Assembly: GCA_030431355.1 (NCBI GenBank) | Contig: JAUIJG010000095.1 | Location: 1-14,215, forward strand | DNA: 14,215 nucleotides | From: a bacterium | Lineage (GTDB): Bacteria; Cyanobacteriota; Vampirovibrionia; Obscuribacterales; Obscuribacteraceae | Direction of reading: 5' to 3' | Shown: positions 12,970 to 14,215 of the stretch, piece after piece | Layout of the letters: each line of letters begins with the position of its first letter | Numbering within the stretch: the stretch's first letter is position 1 | Notes under the pieces: model-generated | Databases searched by the model: none | Seen by the model: only the letters and a program-made list of their open reading frames with translations | What the model was told of the DNA's origin: nothing | Position numbers and translations under genes: made by a program

Positions 12970-14215
12970 TTGAAGCTCCTTATCCCTTTCACCAAATTTC
13001 ACGGTCTGGGAAATGACTTTGTTGTCGTGGATGCAAGAGAGCTGGTTCGTGAACGGGCTGGATATGATCTTCTCGGTCGTTGGAGAGAACTTGCCTCTGA
13101 GATAGCCAGGCAGCTCTGTGACAGGAATTTCGGAATAGGAGCGGATGGACTGATCCTGGCTCTTCCTCTGGATGCTTCAGACTATGACCTGGTCGAGCGG
13201 CCTCTTCCTGCTGAGAGCACATCCTCTGAGTCTCCGGCCACCGCCGATAAGTCGGGTAAGGTTCACGAACTTTCGAAGAATCAAAGGATACAGAAGAACT
13301 TTTGTGATTTCCCTCGCAGGCACGATCGCAGTTGCGCAGAATCAGGACGCTCCCTGCTTGAGATTGAGGAGATCATTAATAGGGTTACCGAAGGTTACCC
13401 GGGTCTCAAGTCAGAGGCAGATGACGCCTGTCATCTCGGCTGGGTTTACACTAATTCGGACGGTTCCGAGTCTGATATGTGCGGGAACGGGCTCCGTTCC
13501 ATCGCTCTCTGGGCGTTCAATAATATTGAGGGTCTGCCCGGGGAATTTCGCATAGCAACCCGGGTCGGTCCGGTTACTGCGCAAGTGTCTTCGGATGACG
13601 ACATCAGAGTAAATATAGGTAAGCCCTCTCTTGAGAGCCGTTTGATACCGGTGATTTCTAAAGATGCTCAATCCCTGGAGAAAGTCGTACGAGTTCCCCT
13701 CACTCTTCCGGGAGGAGATGATCTAGAAGCCATGGAGGTGCTTGTCACCTGTGTGGGAATGGGTAATCCTCACGCAATCGTATACGAACAGTTTGATGGG
13801 GAGGTAGGTCAAGCTTATTCTCGATTCGCGAACGAAAAGCGACCGGATAGAGATTTCTTCCCTGAGCACCTCAAAGACATCGCCAGACGAATCCAGGAAG
13901 ATCCTTTCTTTCCGGAAGGTGTGAACGTTGAGTTCGTACAGCAAGAGTCTGATGAGACCGTGAACGTGCTTGTTTACGAGCGTGGTTGCGGGGCTACACT
14001 AGCCTGTGCCAGTGGTGCTTGTGCTGTCGTGGTGGCAGGTGTCTTGGAGGAAAGACTGCAATCTAAGGCGACGGTACGCTTACCCGGTGGTGAGCTTCAA
14101 ATCAGTTGGGACGAGGAGTCCGGCACAATATTGATGCAGGGGGCTGCCCGGGAAGTCTTCTCCGGAGTTGTTTGGGTCAATTTAAATTCTGTCGGGGAGA
14201 GAGCGCTGTCTAATG
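12970..14215 (+). CDS. dapF: Diaminopimelate epimerase, 3' end outside the window
   Basis: DapF interconverts LL- and meso-diaminopimelate, the last step towards the DAP crosslinking residue of peptidoglycan and towards lysine. The frame is open from TTG 12970 to the window end with no stop, so only a few C-terminal residues are missing. Marks: TKFHGLGNDFVVVDA at the N-terminus (about 8-22), GIGADGLIL, TNSDGSESDMCGNGLRS with catalytic Cys171, GNPHAIV, GVNVEFV, and ERGCGATLACASGACA with the second catalytic Cys346. Two departures stand out. About 85 residues of polar sequence lie between GADGLILALP and the first catalytic cysteine, and the usual ACGSGA/ACGTGA reads ACASGA. It is transcribed away from the cell-wall operon. 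Confidence 0.93.
   Translation, partial: MKLLIPFTKFHGLGNDFVVVDARELVRERAGYDLLGRWRELASEIARQLCDRNFGIGADGLILALPLDASDYDLVERPLPAESTSSESPATADKSGKVHELSKNQRIQKNFCDFPRRHDRSCAESGRSLLEIEEIINRVTEGYPGLKSEADDACHLGWVYTNSDGSESDMCGNGLRSIALWAFNNIEGLPGEFRIATRVGPVTAQVSSDDDIRVNIGKPSLESRLIPVISKDAQSLEKVVRVPLTLPGGDDLEAMEVLVTCVGMGNPHAIVYEQFDGEVGQAYSRFANEKRPDRDFFPEHLKDIARRIQEDPFFPEGVNVEFVQQESDETVNVLVYERGCGATLACASGACAVVVAGVLEERLQSKATVRLPGGELQISWDEESGTILMQGAAREVFSGVVWVNLNSVGERALSN

Noticed and set aside
13172..13555. Frameshift in dapF as explanation of the long insert
   Set aside because: The main frame is open without interruption and both flanks are in the same frame; the alternative frames do not encode DapF motifs.

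Overview
The window looks like a bacterial chromosome fragment. The organism has a diaminopimelate-type cell wall and an envelope onto which many proteins are exported. No rRNA, tRNA, CRISPR array, insertion sequence or phage gene is visible. The best guess for its lineage is the Cyanobacteriota / Melainabacteria (Vampirovibrionia) side of the tree. The reasons are a zinc-ribbon membrane protein that resembles conserved cyanobacterial proteins as I remember them, a dispersed dcw-type cluster (rsmH, ftsL-like, ftsI, murJ), and frequent GTG/TTG starts. This is an inference, because no marker RNA is present.

Left part (1-2298, + strand): two exported proteins. The first is a nine-repeat TPR protein. 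The second is a secreted protein of unknown function with a weak VirB10/TrbI-like 'LIPxG' segment. The second gene runs 20 bp into the 3' end of a convergent gene for an sce7726-family PD-(D/E)XK nuclease-like protein (2279-2845, - strand). That gene has a near-consensus promoter which predicts an almost leaderless mRNA.

Middle part (2988-6696): on the - strand, a periplasmic UshA-type 5'-nucleotidase (3474-5456) is followed 33 bp later by a small secreted Ser/Arg-rich protein with two tandem 15-residue repeats. The nucleotidase gene starts head-to-head with, and overlaps, a + strand gene for a secreted beta-rich protein (about 5374-5997). A roughly 330-bp spacer and a small two-helix membrane protein follow.

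Right part (6736-14215): a compact - strand cell-wall operon read as zinc-ribbon protein, rsmH, ftsL-like, ftsI and murJ, with junctions of -4, +48, +89 and +3 bp. It diverges from dapF (+ strand, 12970 to beyond the window end). The genes share one theme: DapF supplies meso-diaminopimelate, MurJ flips lipid II across the membrane, FtsI crosslinks it at the septum, FtsL-like protein recruits or activates the septal synthase, and RsmH methylates 16S rRNA (its gene traditionally heads dcw clusters). The most unusual points are a DapF with an insertion of about 85 residues and an altered second catalytic-cysteine motif, the overlapping divergent 5' ends at 5374-5456, the leaderless-type sce7726 gene with a dyad over its -35 box, and murJ and a zinc-ribbon gene in the places where murE and mraZ usually sit.
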